From Malus domestica (lineage: Eukaryota; Streptophyta; Magnoliopsida; Rosales; Rosaceae), in contig NC_091663.1 in NCBI RefSeq assembly GCF_042453785.1, positions 35,857,001-35,921,000 on the forward strand: a DNA stretch of 64,000 bases, written 5' to 3'. Shown piece after piece: positions 10,894-22,824 of this stretch. Positions within the stretch are counted from its first letter, which is position 1; each line of letters starts with the position of its first letter. Made by a program: the position numbers and the translations under genes. The notes under the pieces are model-generated. The model saw nothing but the letters and a program-made list of their open reading frames with translations, did no database searches and had not been told where the DNA came from.

Positions 10894-12624
10894 ATGATAC
10901 AAGTATTGAGAAGTATGGAAAAAATCTCTTTGGAGACCAAGGGGGAAGTCAGTAGACTGTGTACTTTAACAGGGAATTTACAGAGGAGGCTGGATCTGGA
11001 GTTTTCCACTCCAAAAGGCGCTCAAGAGAGTGGGATGAGCCAGGTTACCATCAGAAGTAAGCCAGTCATTCCCCTATTTCCACTATTAGAAGAAGAAACG
11101 GATAGGGGAAAGAAGAAAGCAGTTCCTGAAGGAAGTCAACCCGTGATAGAGTCAGTCTTGGGGAAAGAGTTTCCTAGCTTCCCATTATTATCCTTTAATA
11201 ACAGGAAGCAAGGCCAGCAAGAAAGGACAATGTATGGGATGCCCATAATAACAGGAGATTCCAGCAAAAAAGAAAGCTCCGCAACGTCGGACAAACCTCT
11301 TCCTTATAGCCCACCCCCATTGGCTCATAAGGGAGGGGGAACCAACTGGAGAAAGCCTGAATCAAAGAAAGAAACATTCACAGGCAATAACTGAAGCCCG
11401 AAGAACAAGTCTGCTCTTCTCTTCTAGAATAATACGGCTACTCAACAACTAATGGATGAGTTGGCTGAATTGAGGAGGGCAGTGGTTCAAAATGCTCAAC
11501 CACGAGCCCGCCTGGGGTTCAGGATTACTTATCAAAAGCCTTATCCTGAATACATTGATGAACAGAATCCATTTCCTCTCAATTTCAAGATGCCCGCATT
11601 CCCATCATTCACAGGTGAAGATAGCAGTGTGTCATCCAGAGATCACATTTTCAAATTCTCTAATCACTATGTGGCATATGAAGACAACCCAAACTACAAG
11701 TTAAGGTTGTTTGGGAATTCGTTGGCAGGACTTACATCCCAGTGGTATTCTCTATTACCCCCTAACTCTATTGTCAACTGGGGGCAGATGAAGATGGCTT
11801 TCCATGAACAATTTTACAGAATAGAACCAGAAATGACTATTAATGATCTAGTTGAGGTCAAACAATACGAGCATGAGTCCACATAAGACTTCATGATGAG
11901 GTTCAGGAAGACAAGGATGAGGTGTCAATTCCCTGTTAACCAAGCTCAGCTCATATCAATCGCTCAAAGGGCTCTGAGATTACCTTTGAGGAAAAGATTT
12001 TATGACACACAATTTAACGATCTACAGGAATTAGTCATTGCTGCCACAAAATATGAAAGGCTATTGCTAGAAGAACAGCAAATGAAGCATACTTCCAAAA
12101 CTCATCCCTTCTACAAAAAAAAAGCTGCAATTCATCATGTGGAGGTAGGAGAAATTGGACCAGAGCAGGAGGATGACCATGACAGAGAGGAAATCGAGGT
12201 GTGTGCTGCTAAGATGACTATGCCTTTCAAACCATTGACGGTGAAAGGATTAGTTCAACCCATCAAGGACCAGAAGATTGTGATGAACGATGGAGGCTTT
12301 GTTCCAATGAAACCTCCCAAGTACCAGAGCTATTCGTTCGATCTGGTCAAAGCACCTGAGATTTATGAAGAGCTGGTGAAGGCAAGAGTAATTGTGCCCG
12401 ACAGTACGAAAAAGATGCCCAAATCAGAAGAGCTGAGGGGAAAGAAGTATTGCAAGTTACACTATACCTTCAACCATTCTATAACTAATTGTGTCCAGTT
12501 CAGAGACTGGATACAAGACCTTATAGTGAAAGGAAAGTTGTTAATTGACAAGCCACAAGCTAGTATGATGGTTGATACCAATCCTTTCCCGGAAGCTCCT
12601 ATCAACGCGATTCATCTAGTTTAG
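10894..12624 (+). pseudogene. gag: Retrotransposon Gag (Ty3/gypsy type), interrupted by stops
   Basis: The best part runs from ATG 11452 to 12624 in one frame, with a single TAA at 11884-11886. It shows the retrotransposon Gag core: a proline/phenylalanine lead-in (MPAFPSFTGEDSS), then the capsid-like helices LRLFGNSLAGLTSQWYSLLP and NWGQMKMAFHEQFYR, and FMMRFRKTRMRC beyond the stop. Its end has CKLHYTFNHSITNC and a stretch like the segment that leads into protease in Tat/Athila-type polyproteins, yet it stops at 12624 and no protease follows. An upstream open frame (10894-11394) may encode the N-terminal part. The stop TAA is one C-to-T change from CAA. Gag would form the particle and bind element RNA. 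As it stands the protein is broken in two. Confidence 0.85.
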
Positions 12625-12826
12625 ATGAAGAAGCCAGTGTCATCAATTGTTACGACAAAAGGGAAAGATGGATCTCAGGTCATCACAACACCCTCGCTCA
12701 AATAAAGAGGAAAGTAAACAAGGGGGCAAAGAGTTGCCCGAAAGAAGTTCAGACAAGGGCCAGAAGCGAAGCAAGCAAAAGACCAAGTACATGTTCATTC
12801 CACTCAAAGAGGGATTACAAGTAATC

Positions 12827-15800
12827 CTAGTCTAATAATTTTACATCTTCACTCAGGGTGATTATTCGGGAGTGATATGTCTGCATGATTGTAAAAATCC
12901 TACTAGGTTCGACTAGAACGGTGTGGCTATTTGCAAGCTGAGATTTAGAATGCTCTAACTCCAAGTTTGTCTTCTTCACTTCTTCGATTTGATTTTCGAG
13001 GGTGTCAAGAAGAGTTGCTTGCTCAGCCTTGAGAACAACCAGTTATTCCTCTAGTTTTTGGATTTCAGAAGTCACCACCCCAATTTTTTCTTTCGTTAAT
13101 AACCCATCATTCATCAACTTGTCTACCTGAGCAGAAGAACTTGATTCCTTCTCCTGGAAACATCTTACACGATTGGCTTGTCTTTCTGCTCTTTTATGTT
13201 GGTCCCGAAGAGCCCTCAAATTCTCAAAGAAAGAGAGAAAAGAATCATGTTGGGTTTTTGACAGCTGGCCCGCTTTGAAAAGTTCACTCGTAACCTTTTC
13301 CAGATCATACAGAGCCTTAAGGCTAAATGAAGCAGAGAAATCCTTCATTGCCCATTCTTGGAAAACTCACTTTTGCTCTGGAAAACCTGAAGGTGAATAA
13401 TGCTTCGAAGATTTCAGCCTTGTCTCGAGCTGCCCAAATTTTTCAAATAGTTCGGGCAACTTAGCAGTTTTTGAAAATGGAGAAGCATGAGGGGGATTTC
13501 GCACTTCAGTTTCCTCTAATGAAGTAGCACCTACTGATGAGGCAGTTTTTAGCTCTCCGGCTTTCTCTATTCCAGGATGAACAATCCCGGCACTCCCAAT
13601 AATTAAATGAGGTCGGGGGAGCTTTGGCTTACGAACCAAGCGAGGATGAGAGGTTTCTTCAATAACTTACTGCAAAGACCAAAAGAAGATCAAATTGTTA
13701 AATATATAGTTTGAAGTGAAAGGAACTTTTGGGAGGAAGAAATATACCTGACTAAGCCTTGGAGTCTCACAAGGAAGAGTACCAATTCCTGGTTGAGGAG
13801 AAGACTCCCTACCACTGACAGGGGAAGAAGAAACTGCGCCTGAACCTTCACCAATACCCTGGAAGTACCCAGGAAGGGCAGCAATTGTTAGTAAGCATAT
13901 GGTAAGAGAAGAACATGAAGAAAATATCTCCTTACCAGAGTTCGACCCTGAGGAGATGAATGAGGTTCATCAAGGGTAACTGTCGGGCAGGCAAACACCT
14001 GCAGAGTAGTTGCTTCTGAAGTCACAGGAATCTCAGGGACTATGGGTTCGTCACTTGTTGCCACTGATGGATGTTGTATTGAAGAAGGCTGAGGAAGAGG
14101 TAAACCAAAGTTAATATCGAAACAATGTACGGGAAATCACTGTAAGGATGGTTACTCACCAAATTACTGTCCTCGTCCACAAAGTGCAACATTACTCATG
14201 TGGATGGATCAAATTGAGAAGATGGAGTTGCCTTCAAGACAAAAGAAGAACCTTGACTAGGCAAGGGGGTAGATACCCCGACCTGGATAAAGTCAGAAGA
14301 AGAAAAAGATCAGGCATTACACCCAGAAATTATAAAAGTTAACCTAAGGTTTAAGAAGAAAGGGAGTGTACCTCCGAAGGATTAACCCGAGGGGGGAGAG
14401 AGGTTTGTTTCTTGGGCAAGTGGTGAAGAGACCTCGGGCAGATGAAGCTTTTCGTTTCTTGCAACCTGACTCAAGTAACCATGCTCAGGGTTTTTGTGAA
14501 AACAGGAAAGACTATGTAGACATGAAAGTAGACCGTACCTCAAGTTCTTTAAGGGGTGAGGTTTCGCAATTTTTCAACCTTTTTATACATTTCAGCTCCT
14601 AAGGGTTCATCCTTGGAAGCGATGGTTGGTTTCTTTGATGCTTGAGGTCATGTGTTCAAGAAAAACATAGGTAACTAGATAAAGAAGAAATGTGGCAACC
14701 TAACAAAAAAGGAACACAACTCACTTGAAGATTTTTGCTTCTTTTTGCCCGCCTCAGCAACTGGAGCAGGAGGATCTGGAAACTTGAGATTTTGGACGGT
14801 TCTGGTTCTCTTACTCTTTCTAGTAGGGGTAGGAATTCGTCGTTTGGTCTTGGGTGGGGATGCAGGATCAGAATCTGAGTTCTCAATCACAACTGATTTC
14901 CTTCGCTTAGACACTTAGATGGTGGCTTCAGGCACTTCTTTTTCAGCTCCTAAATCTTTTGAAACATCCCCACCTTCTCCAGCTTCCCGCCTTTCAGCCT
15001 TTGCTGCAGCTCCGTGAAGAACTGTTGCATCAGCTGAGTCATCCTTGGACTCAGTAGGTACTGATTCAACATCCACTTTGGCTGCAGGATTAAGTAGGGA
15101 AAAAGTTAAAAGGGTTTAAGAGAAGGGTTATGGAATCAAGATAAGAAGAAGAAATACCTATCAGAAGAACCCGATTCTTCTCTTGAATAATCTCCTTCCA
15201 ATTTTCAAGTTCACCCGAACTGGGGTATGATTTAAGAGAAAGTTGACCGAACAGGCGATCATGAGTCTCTCTCAAGTCTCCTCCATATTTCTTGGTCCAT
15301 TTGTCTTCCCACCAAGAAGAGAAGAGTGAAGTGCATTCAAAATTAAGGATGACGGACTTTCGGGCAGCCTGACTCATGACTTCAAGACTGTGTCGGGCAA
15401 CTCTAAAGGTCGTCTCAGAGGGAGATACTAAGCGAAAAGAAGTGTCACAATGAACAGAGTCAAAAAATGGGATAGGGATGGTTTGCCTAAAGCCTAATTG
15501 CCTGCCGCAAAAGTTAGGGTGATACACCTCCAACCCTCGATCGTATCGATTACCCCGAACTCCCCAGGCCATGTCTCTCGATTGAATGCAACTAATAAAT
15601 TTTTCCCTACAAAAGGAGGTGGCATCTTCTCCAGGAGCATCTGAAAAGGCCTGGTCGGAGAACCAAGGATATCTTCTCAAGACTAACACACCCCATTCCA
15701 GGTCTGATCGAGTCTTACAAACCTTGAAGAAATAAAAGGAGGCAAAGGTGGAGTGATCAGTAGGAGCAGCTTCAGCTAGAATTCGGGCAGGGGCCATACT

Positions 15801-16802
15801 TTCTGGGAACTCTAAGTTGGCAGCCCGAAACTCTGAAAATTACCATTGGAGCCATGTTTGTATCATCCATATGGGTCCATTCAGGTTAGTCTCAAATGGC
15901 TCGCCCTGAGTCATTTCGAAGAGAAGATGGTAAATATGAGAAAGAATGAATGAACCTGTTGCTACATTATCGAAGTTATGAAGAGCTTCCACCAAGGGGA
16001 TCCATTCAACCTTCACCCCTTTAGATTTATTGGGGAAGATGTGTTTATTGAGCCAGTATAAGAGGAAATACATGTGCTCTTGATCTCTATCAGCACGGGG
16101 AGAACCTGCTCCAAAATTTTCTTTTACAAAATGGATGAATCCCTTGAACGAGGTCCCGTAACTCTTGAAGGTTGCAGAGTTATATTCCAGGGAGAGGAAG
16201 GATGTGGATGAACCTGAGCTTTCAGCAATTGAGGGGAGAGCTTAGTCTTGAGTAATGTCTACTATCATGCCCGACGGCCTTAGCCCGAAGACTTGAGCCA
16301 TATCTAGAATAGTCGGAGACATGGGACCCATGCGAAAGTTAAAAGTATTTGTGCCCGAATTCCAGAAAAGAAAAGAGGAAGCAAGCGGTTCGAGCTTAGG
16401 AATAATGGTGGGTTTTTAGAGCATTATCAACTCGTAAATACCATTATTCATCCATTTCTTCTTGAAAATTGGCTCTAGTTCATCAATCCATTGAGCCCAA
16501 GCTGGATCATTCATTAATGGAAAGCCTCAGCGATATGACGACCACTTAGATGAGGAAATGCCCGACCTAGCCAAATGGGGATTAGGAGAAAACTAGTTAT
16601 CCTTGGGCATATTATCCTCCATCACTGCAGGGACCCGAGAAATCCACGCAGGACCCAACGACTGTACTCCATGTGCTTCAAAGAAAAGCTCAGAATACAA
16701 ACCTGCTCGAGGGCGATGCAGGCCGTTGAGTAAACGGCGCAAAGTGGCGATGCCTTCGCCAGATTCGTATGATAGTTGGATTTGGCTGGATCCTGAAGCC
16801 AT
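12827..16802 (-). pseudogene. Antisense plant mobile domain (PMD, aminotransferase-like) gene inside the retrotransposon
   Basis: The minus strand starts at ATG 16802 (MASGSSQIQLSYESGEG). It continues through FRMGPMSPTILDMAQVFGL (near 16330-16270), MYFLLYWLNKHIFPNKSKG (16073 onward) and YHPNFCGRQLGFRQTIPIP (about 15530-15470), all typical of the plant mobile domain. A charged, nuclear-signal-like segment (KTKRRIPTPTRKSKRTR, about 14860-14810) and a coiled-coil tail (13348-12900) follow, ending with TAG at 12827-12829. GT-AG introns can be read antisense, e.g. about 15149-15082 and 13749-13672. At least seven in-frame stops break the reading, at KDN*F, YR*G, ML*K, QD*A, TI*V, QK*V and EE*L. 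Each is one transition from Gln, Arg or Trp. PMD proteins occur in hosts (MAIN/MAIL1) and in plant transposons. The role here is unknown. Confidence 0.8.
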
Positions 16803-17031
16803 TTGATGAAGTTTGGAAATAAAACAACAAGGAAGAAACGACTGGAAGGTTAGGAAGTTTTCGATTACAAAGATAAGAAGAATGCAGGAGATTCGGAAAT
16901 GATGGGATTAACCGAAGAAAGACGGTGATTGCTTTTGAAAAATGTGCAAATCCCGAGAACGAAAGCCGTGCGTATTAATAGAGACCTATTCAATCAATAT
17001 TGGTGCCTGGAATTCCAATCTAAATATTGAT

Positions 17032-17040
17032 TGAAGGGGG
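17032..17040 (+). other. Polypurine tract
   Basis: TGAAGGGGG lies three bases before the TG of the 3' LTR, in the position where plus-strand DNA priming starts in LTR retrotransposons. Confidence 0.75.
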
Positions 17041-17043
17041 CAC

Positions 17044-18632
17044 TGTTTGGGTTAAAACTTGAACTTTGGGCTTAGAAGGGAGTTGGCCCAAAAAGAGAAG
17101 GAGAAGCCCGAAGCATAGCCCAAGTCCAGAAGGCAGAAAAGGCCTTTCCCGACTAGGTGCAGATCATTTGCACCACTTGCTCACCTACCCAAGGGCCAAG
17201 TGGTATAGACCAGCCAGCTAATCAGCCCAAAAGTACTTTATGGTGGCAGTACAAGTAAATAGCTGATGAGTCATTATCCTTCAAACTGCATTCGGGCAAG
17301 ATTGTTGCTACATGAGGCCAAGCCAAGGTGTCTATAAAAGGAGAAAGAGAAGTCAGAGTCAAGGACACTCAAACAAACAAATACAAGCACAAACTCTGCT
17401 CAAAACCAGATTTGCCTTTAAAACGAAGCTGTAGTAAGCTCAAACCTTCATCCCTTTCGGGATAAACCTTATTGTAATAGCTCTGCTACCCTGTTCAACT
17501 CTTGTTGTAGTATCGATTTCTTTCTGTAAACTCACCTTTCAACCCCTGTTCTAAACTTCCAAAGCTTCTGATAAACCACAAAGATAGGACGTTGCAAGAC
17601 GATCAGCCTTGCCCGACAAGGTTAAACCTTGCCCGACCCTCTTTGTTTTTGTCTTTTCATTCATTAGCCTAGCAATATGTTGTATACTACAAGTTGTATC
17701 CAAGTTATTTCTAGTAATATGGCTATTAAAAGACTCTCTCTCAGCGCTTGAATCCGATTTGAATATGTCTTCACAGTTCAAGCCAGATCTAAGTTCTAAG
17801 CCCTCGGGCATATAAGATTTGATCACTCTAAAAAGTCCTTGGCCTCAAGGCATAAAAAAGAACCTGATGTGGACTTAACCCATCCACGACAAGCTTTGAT
17901 AACAAGAAGTCCGAAGTTACTTGAGGCGCAAGTAATCGACCTGTCACTTAGTTTTATTTCTGTTATATTATGATTACCATATAACGTTCGAGTACGGGAT
18001 GAATTCTGATGGGAAGCCTCAAGGCCTATTCAAGGCCCCACAAAGGCACCTATTCGAATTCATCCTATTTCTCGGGCGAGAACATTGAGTATAGAAGGAG
18101 TTCTGATGGGAAGCCTCAAGGCCTATTCAAGGCCCCACAAAGGCACCTATTTGGATTCATTCTGCTCTTTGGACTCAGGTAATCAGAAGTATGATGGTTA
18201 TAAGACTCATATAACCAAGAAAAGGAACCTATGTGTTCGAGTACTAAGTTAGTTATTTATGAGAAGCCTCAAGGCCTACACCTAAGGCCCCACAAAGGCA
18301 CATGTCAATAACTAACATAGTCTCTCGAATATATATAATTAAAACTCAAACATCCGTTCTACATTTGTCATGCTGAAGATGGCAGTGGCACGACTGAACA
18401 CTTAAAAGTTAATCTTGATTGTGAGCCTCAAGGCCTACACCTAAGGCCCCACAAAGGCACCTTTCAAAGTTAACTCTGTCCTTCTCGTTCAGCCTTGCCC
18501 GACAAGCCTTGCCCGAAAAGCCCGCCAGTAAAGCAGAAGCCCGACAGAAAACATCAACCGGCGCCGACCTCTTGGGAAGCTGTGTGCTCGTCGGCCATGA
18601 AGCATCCCCTACGGAAATTCCTACCACGAACA
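17044..18632 (+). repeat. 3' LTR (1589 bp)
   Basis: Same start and end words as the 5' LTR. Contains TATAAAAG at 17333-17340 and motif copies at about 18014, 18111, 18264 and 18424. It points toward the PPR gene on the same strand. Confidence 0.93.
17333..17340 (+). promoter_or_regulatory. TATA box of the 3' LTR, pointing at the PPR gene
   Basis: TATAAAAG in the same context as in the 5' LTR. Transcription from here would read through the LTR end and into the gene that starts at 18818. Confidence 0.55.
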
Positions 18633-18637
18633 CAGAC
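18633..18637. repeat. Right target-site duplication CAGAC
   Basis: Exact copy of the left duplication, directly after ...CACGAACA. Confidence 0.93.
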
Positions 18638-18817
18638 TTTAAAATGAAAGTTAGCTAGTCTAATAAAAATTTATCGTTTGACAACTCTAATATTACTCGT
18701 ATAAAAAATAAAAAATAAAAATCCAAGCATTGGTGGAGAAGAAGATCAGACAGAGAGAAAAACCCTTGGTAAAACCCATAACACGCGCACAACGGTCACC
18801 GCTCACAACACCAACCA

Positions 18818-20943
18818 ATGAAGCGAGTTTGGAAGCTATCCGACGCCGCCCAATCTGAGCTCCTCTCCCGTCACAGATCCTCCGCTGCCGCCGCCGCCTC
18901 CAAAACCCTACAACACCCCCCCTACGCTTTCACCCTCACCAACTCCCCAAGTTACAGATTAACCCGCGACGTCAATGCTCAGACCCACTCCTCCTCCGCC
19001 GCCGCCCCGTCTTCTTCTTCTCCGCTCATCTCCATGTCGAGCATCATTGACTTGTTCAGAGACAAGCCCTCGCCGCAAGACCTGAGGGCCAGGGAGGATC
19101 TGGCCCGGACGGCGTCGGAGTTGAGGGACGAATTGGTTCAGAATATTGGGGATTCTGAGAAGATTGTTAGGGTTTTGGAAGAGAAGGGATGCTCCTCCCT
19201 GTGGGAATGGAAGGACGGATTGGGTGTCGTTGAGCTTCTGAATCAGCTGCGTTCGTGGCCTCAATTGGCTCTGGAGGTAATTTCTCATATAAAAGTTTGA
19301 GACTTCAGATTTAAAGTTTGAAGCTTTTCAGTTTTAGTATGACTTTTCGATTACTTAACTCGTAAATTAGTGTTCGTGGCCTCAATTGTATGTACAATTA
19401 TGCAGCATGAAAGTCCACTAAATGGCCATTGTTATGCATTTGTTAACTCTGTGTCTGTTTCTATATGGGTCCATTTTCTGCTCAAAGTAGGAGTTTTCGA
19501 CGGATAACATATTACATTTTCAGTTTGCCATTCACAATGTGTACACTTTTGTTGCACTAACTTGGAATCAGATTTTATGAAATGCAAGACCGGTCTATTC
19601 CCATTAGGGTTTGTGGCGTTAATAATCGAGTTTTAAGACTATTAAAAGACGGGAATACAATGGATTGGTTTGGTTTACGTGAGATATGCTTGCGTCTGTT
19701 GAAAATATGGTTAATCTTTACCGTGCTTTGCCCATGTTAATCTCAGGTAAAATCTCTTTGGAAATGTTGCAGTTTAACTATCTATTTTCTTTTCATCTGT
19801 TTTTTGCTTATGTTATAGGTTTTTGAGTGGAGAAGACGGCAGGTTGCTAGTAGCACTTCTATGAGTGCAGAGGAATATGCCAAGGCTATTATAATAGCTG
19901 GTAAAGCTAAGAATGTAGAACTTGCCCTTGAGTTATTTACTGAGGCTATAAACAAGCGGATCAAGACAACTTCTATTTATAATGCACTGATGAGTGCCTA
20001 TATGTTCAATGGTCATACTGCTAAATGTCAGTCTTTGTTTCGGGACCTCAAGAAGGAACCAGATTGCTGTCCTACTATTGTAACGTACAACATTCTTATT
20101 TCTGTATTTGGTCGTTTGATGCTGGTTGACCATATGGAGGCAACAGTCCGGGGTTTAAAGGATTTAGGTTTGTCGCCTAATTTAAGCACATACAATCATT
20201 TGATTGCTGGATATGTAACAGCTTGGATGTGGAATAGTATGGAAAAAACTTTCCAAAAGATGAAGGAGGGCCCTGTTAGTCCCGATATTAGCACCCACTT
20301 GCTAATGCTTCGAGGGTATGCTCATTCAGGTAATTTGGCAAAGATGGAGGAAACATATGAGTTGGTAAAACATCACGTAGATGATAAGGAAATGCCATTG
20401 ATAAGAGCTATGATATGTGCATATTGCAAGAGTTCTGTGACAGACAAAGTGGAAAAGATTCACAAACTAATGAAACTTATACCAGAAAATGAATATAGAC
20501 CTTGGTTGAATGTGAATCTGATTAAAGTTTATGCTCAAGAGAATTGCTTGGAGGCGATGGAGAAGTCAATAAATGAGGCATTTGAGCGTAAAACTGCTGT
20601 ACATACTGCAGGTGTGATGCGATGTATAATTTCAAGTTATTTCCGATGCAATGAAGTTGACAGACTTGAAAGTTTTGTGAAGCGTGCAGAATTTGCTAGG
20701 TGGAGAACTTGCAGGTCCCTATATCATTGTCAGTTGGTCATGTATGCAGCACAAAACCGCTTAAAGGAAATGGAGAATGTGCTTATTCAGATGGAGAATT
20801 TAAACATGCCCTGTACCAAAAAGACATTCGTGATACTGTACAGAGCCTACTTAATGTGTGGTCAAAGATATAAGGTGGCACAAATACGAGGATTAATGTG
20901 GAAGCATGGATATGAAATGCCTTTTGATTCATTGTTATCATGA
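18818..20943 (+). CDS. Pentatricopeptide repeat (PPR) protein, At2g30780-like
   Basis: Two coding exons: 18818-19276 and 19819-20943, with a 542 bp GT-AG intron (CTGGAG|GTAATT ... TTATAG|GTTTTT). The joined frame gives 527 residues. Residues 1 to about 75 are rich in Ser, Ala and Arg with few acids, as in an organelle transit peptide ([18 protein letters not shown] at the start). From about residue 165 the protein consists of PPR-type helix pairs, for example [39 protein letters not shown] and [18 protein letters not shown]. No E or DYW editing domain follows, so it is a P-class PPR, expected to bind organellar RNA. The short first exon ending in a [10 protein letters not shown]-type motif fits the At2g30780 group as I remember it. 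The LTR retrotransposon ends 180 bp before the ATG, leaving very little own promoter. Confidence 0.9.
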
Positions 20944-22358
20944 TTCTCCACATCACTTTGGTAGAGCTTTTTGGATGGCAGAAATTGCGTAAACCTTTCA
21001 GAGAGTTTTGCGAATGGTTCATCAAATTCATAAGACACAGCAGGGGTTCAACATTATTCACAGGTACACATCTTCACTCGGATATTCGCTTGTTGGTATC
21101 GACTCCTTTTCTCTTTAGTCAGTAGTTTCCTGATTTTTTGTTGCATGTACACGCTTATCTGCTCTGAATGATTGCACACTATTTCCTGTTAATATGACTG
21201 TTAGAATCCTACGGTTCTCTATTATTTTCAATGTCCTCTTTTTTTCTCCTTCCCTTTCTAAGATGCTAGGTGACTGGGCGTTCTTATCTCATCATCTGGA
21301 TGAGTGCCACACTGGATTCATTCAAAACAATAAATCAGCCAAACAAGGTTTTCTTTGTAAATAATTATTCATCCCCCCACCCATCGAACTGACCAATAAG
21401 TTATATTGATGGCATCCTATGATCATTGAAAGGAAGAAATCACGGAGCACATGCTTCAGGTTGCCACTTGAGAAGTCGAAGTGCGATCTGATTGAAATAA
21501 TTTGTGCTGACGCATCTTGATTGGTAATGCAATAATTTCTTCTGTATATAAGTCAGCAATCTGTAGAATCAGTTAGTTGTGGTTGAATGATTTATGGCCT
21601 ATCTATCATTGGTTGAATTGAACTTCATTAGAAACTAAATTTCTCTCTGATTCATTGATAATTATGCGTGGATGTTGAGATTAACTATTGATTTTATGAT
21701 GGCATATCACTGCATTGGATGAATTTGGATTCATTGGAATTCAAGAATTACTTTTTAGATGCACATTTCGTGAACAGTGTGATGTGCTGACCTTGGTAAC
21801 CCATGTTCCGTTGATCGTGGAACAAGTATTCTTTAAGTGCGAGCGCCTATGTAGTCAGTGGTCTTGCCAAGAGATCACTCCTAGATGTGGTGTGTATAGT
21901 ATACCCGCAGCTAAACCCGAACCAATATTTCTCAAGCCAGTAATGCATGCGATGCCAACGAAGGAACAAAGTGTAGATACTGTTAGTGAAGTCTATTAGA
22001 GCAAAGTGTATGCCGTAGTTACATGACTGGCCCTCGTGCAACTGCCTCTAAAAGAGGAAATTTAATCCGTCTGCATATTTCTTTAGACGCTCGTAACTTC
22101 TTTAACTGCTTTTGAAACTTCTGTTATTTCAGTCTGTCATATCAGTTTATATTTGATTGGTTTTGTATATGCATACAATTGATCGACCGTGCTGGGTTGC
22201 AGAATCTGTACATTATTTCATGGACCAAGTGTACCGAAGCGCTGAATGCCTATGGAAATCCAAATAAGTCTCACCAAGACCTCTAAAGTTTCAAAGAGGG
22301 TTGCTGCCTGTCTTCCATCAGAAAGTTCCGGTATTTGTGCCTCAATTTACTGATGTAT
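20944..22358 (+). other. 3' flank of the PPR gene, possible long 3' UTR with an intron
   Basis: A donor-like TCACAG|GTACAC (near 21061) and an acceptor-like GGGTTGCAG (near 22201) are compatible with a 3' UTR intron, but this is weak. An open frame at 21715-21999 (94 residues, several Cys) matches nothing I know and I do not call it a gene. Confidence 0.35.
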
Positions 22359-22535
22359 TTTAAAAAGGGATGTGCTATCCACACATTTCATTTTACTTCT
22401 CACACACCCCTTGATAATTTCTGTCTTGATAATTTTTGTCTGTTGATCTTCTTCAATTCATCCGATCCGATGGTCGAAAATTAAATAGGTGTGTGAGAAG
22501 GAAAATGGGGTGTGTGGATATCACTCCTTTAAAAA
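22359..22535. mobile_element. MITE, family B, intact foldback
   Basis: The left end AAAAGGGATGTGCTATCCAC is matched inverted by GTGTGGATATCACTCCTTT on the right. The arms extend inward through CTTCTCACACACCCC and GGTGTGTGAGAAGG. About 175 bp, with no coding capacity. Confidence 0.75.
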
Positions 22536-22574
22536 TTACGTTGACAGTGAAGAGTTAGTCCTTGCCTTGTTTGA

Positions 22575-22710
22575 AAGGCTGTAGGCTAGGGATAGGTTTG
22601 GTTTCAATCGGTTCGGATTTTTGACAAAATTGATAACCAAACCAAAATTGTTGTTTGGTTCGGTTCGGTTTTCTTCCATTTTTTCGGTTCGGTTTGACTT
22701 CACACACATG
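22575..22710. repeat. Dispersed repeat rich in GGTTCGGTT (second copy)
   Basis: Starts TAGGGATAGGTTTGG and carries TCAATCGGTTCGGATTTTTG and TTGGTTCGGTTCGG. Related to 855-1268 in the other orientation. Confidence 0.5.
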
Positions 22711-22824
22711 AAACTCCATACGTTTCCTTGGATCATATTGCAACGGATGAGCATTCCTATCAATTATAATTGTTAATCCGTCATCTGTCGTTTCATATAT
22801 AAAGTATTGTGGTTTCCCTTGTGT

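Larger units (their letters stand above)
9072..18632 (+). mobile_element. Complete LTR retrotransposon with gag, no pol, and an antisense plant-mobile-domain gene
   Basis: The element is 9561 bp. LTRs are 9072-10659 and 17044-18632, both TGTTTGGG...CGAACA, flanked by perfect CAGAC duplications. A primer-binding-site candidate follows the 5' LTR and a purine tract (GAAGGGGG) precedes the 3' LTR. The left internal part encodes a Ty3/gypsy-type Gag (10894-12624). No protease, reverse transcriptase, RNase H or integrase can be read on either strand, so the element depends on enzymes from another one. This is like the nonautonomous elements described as TR-GAG or LARD. From 12827 to 16802 the opposite strand holds a spliced plant-mobile-domain gene. 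The LTRs differ by scattered substitutions, a low single-digit percentage by eye, so insertion is fairly recent. Confidence 0.93.

Noticed and set aside
21715-21999. 94-codon frame with several Cys behind the PPR gene
   Set aside because: No family resemblance, AT-rich flanks, no clear promoter or splice context; likely UTR or intergenic.
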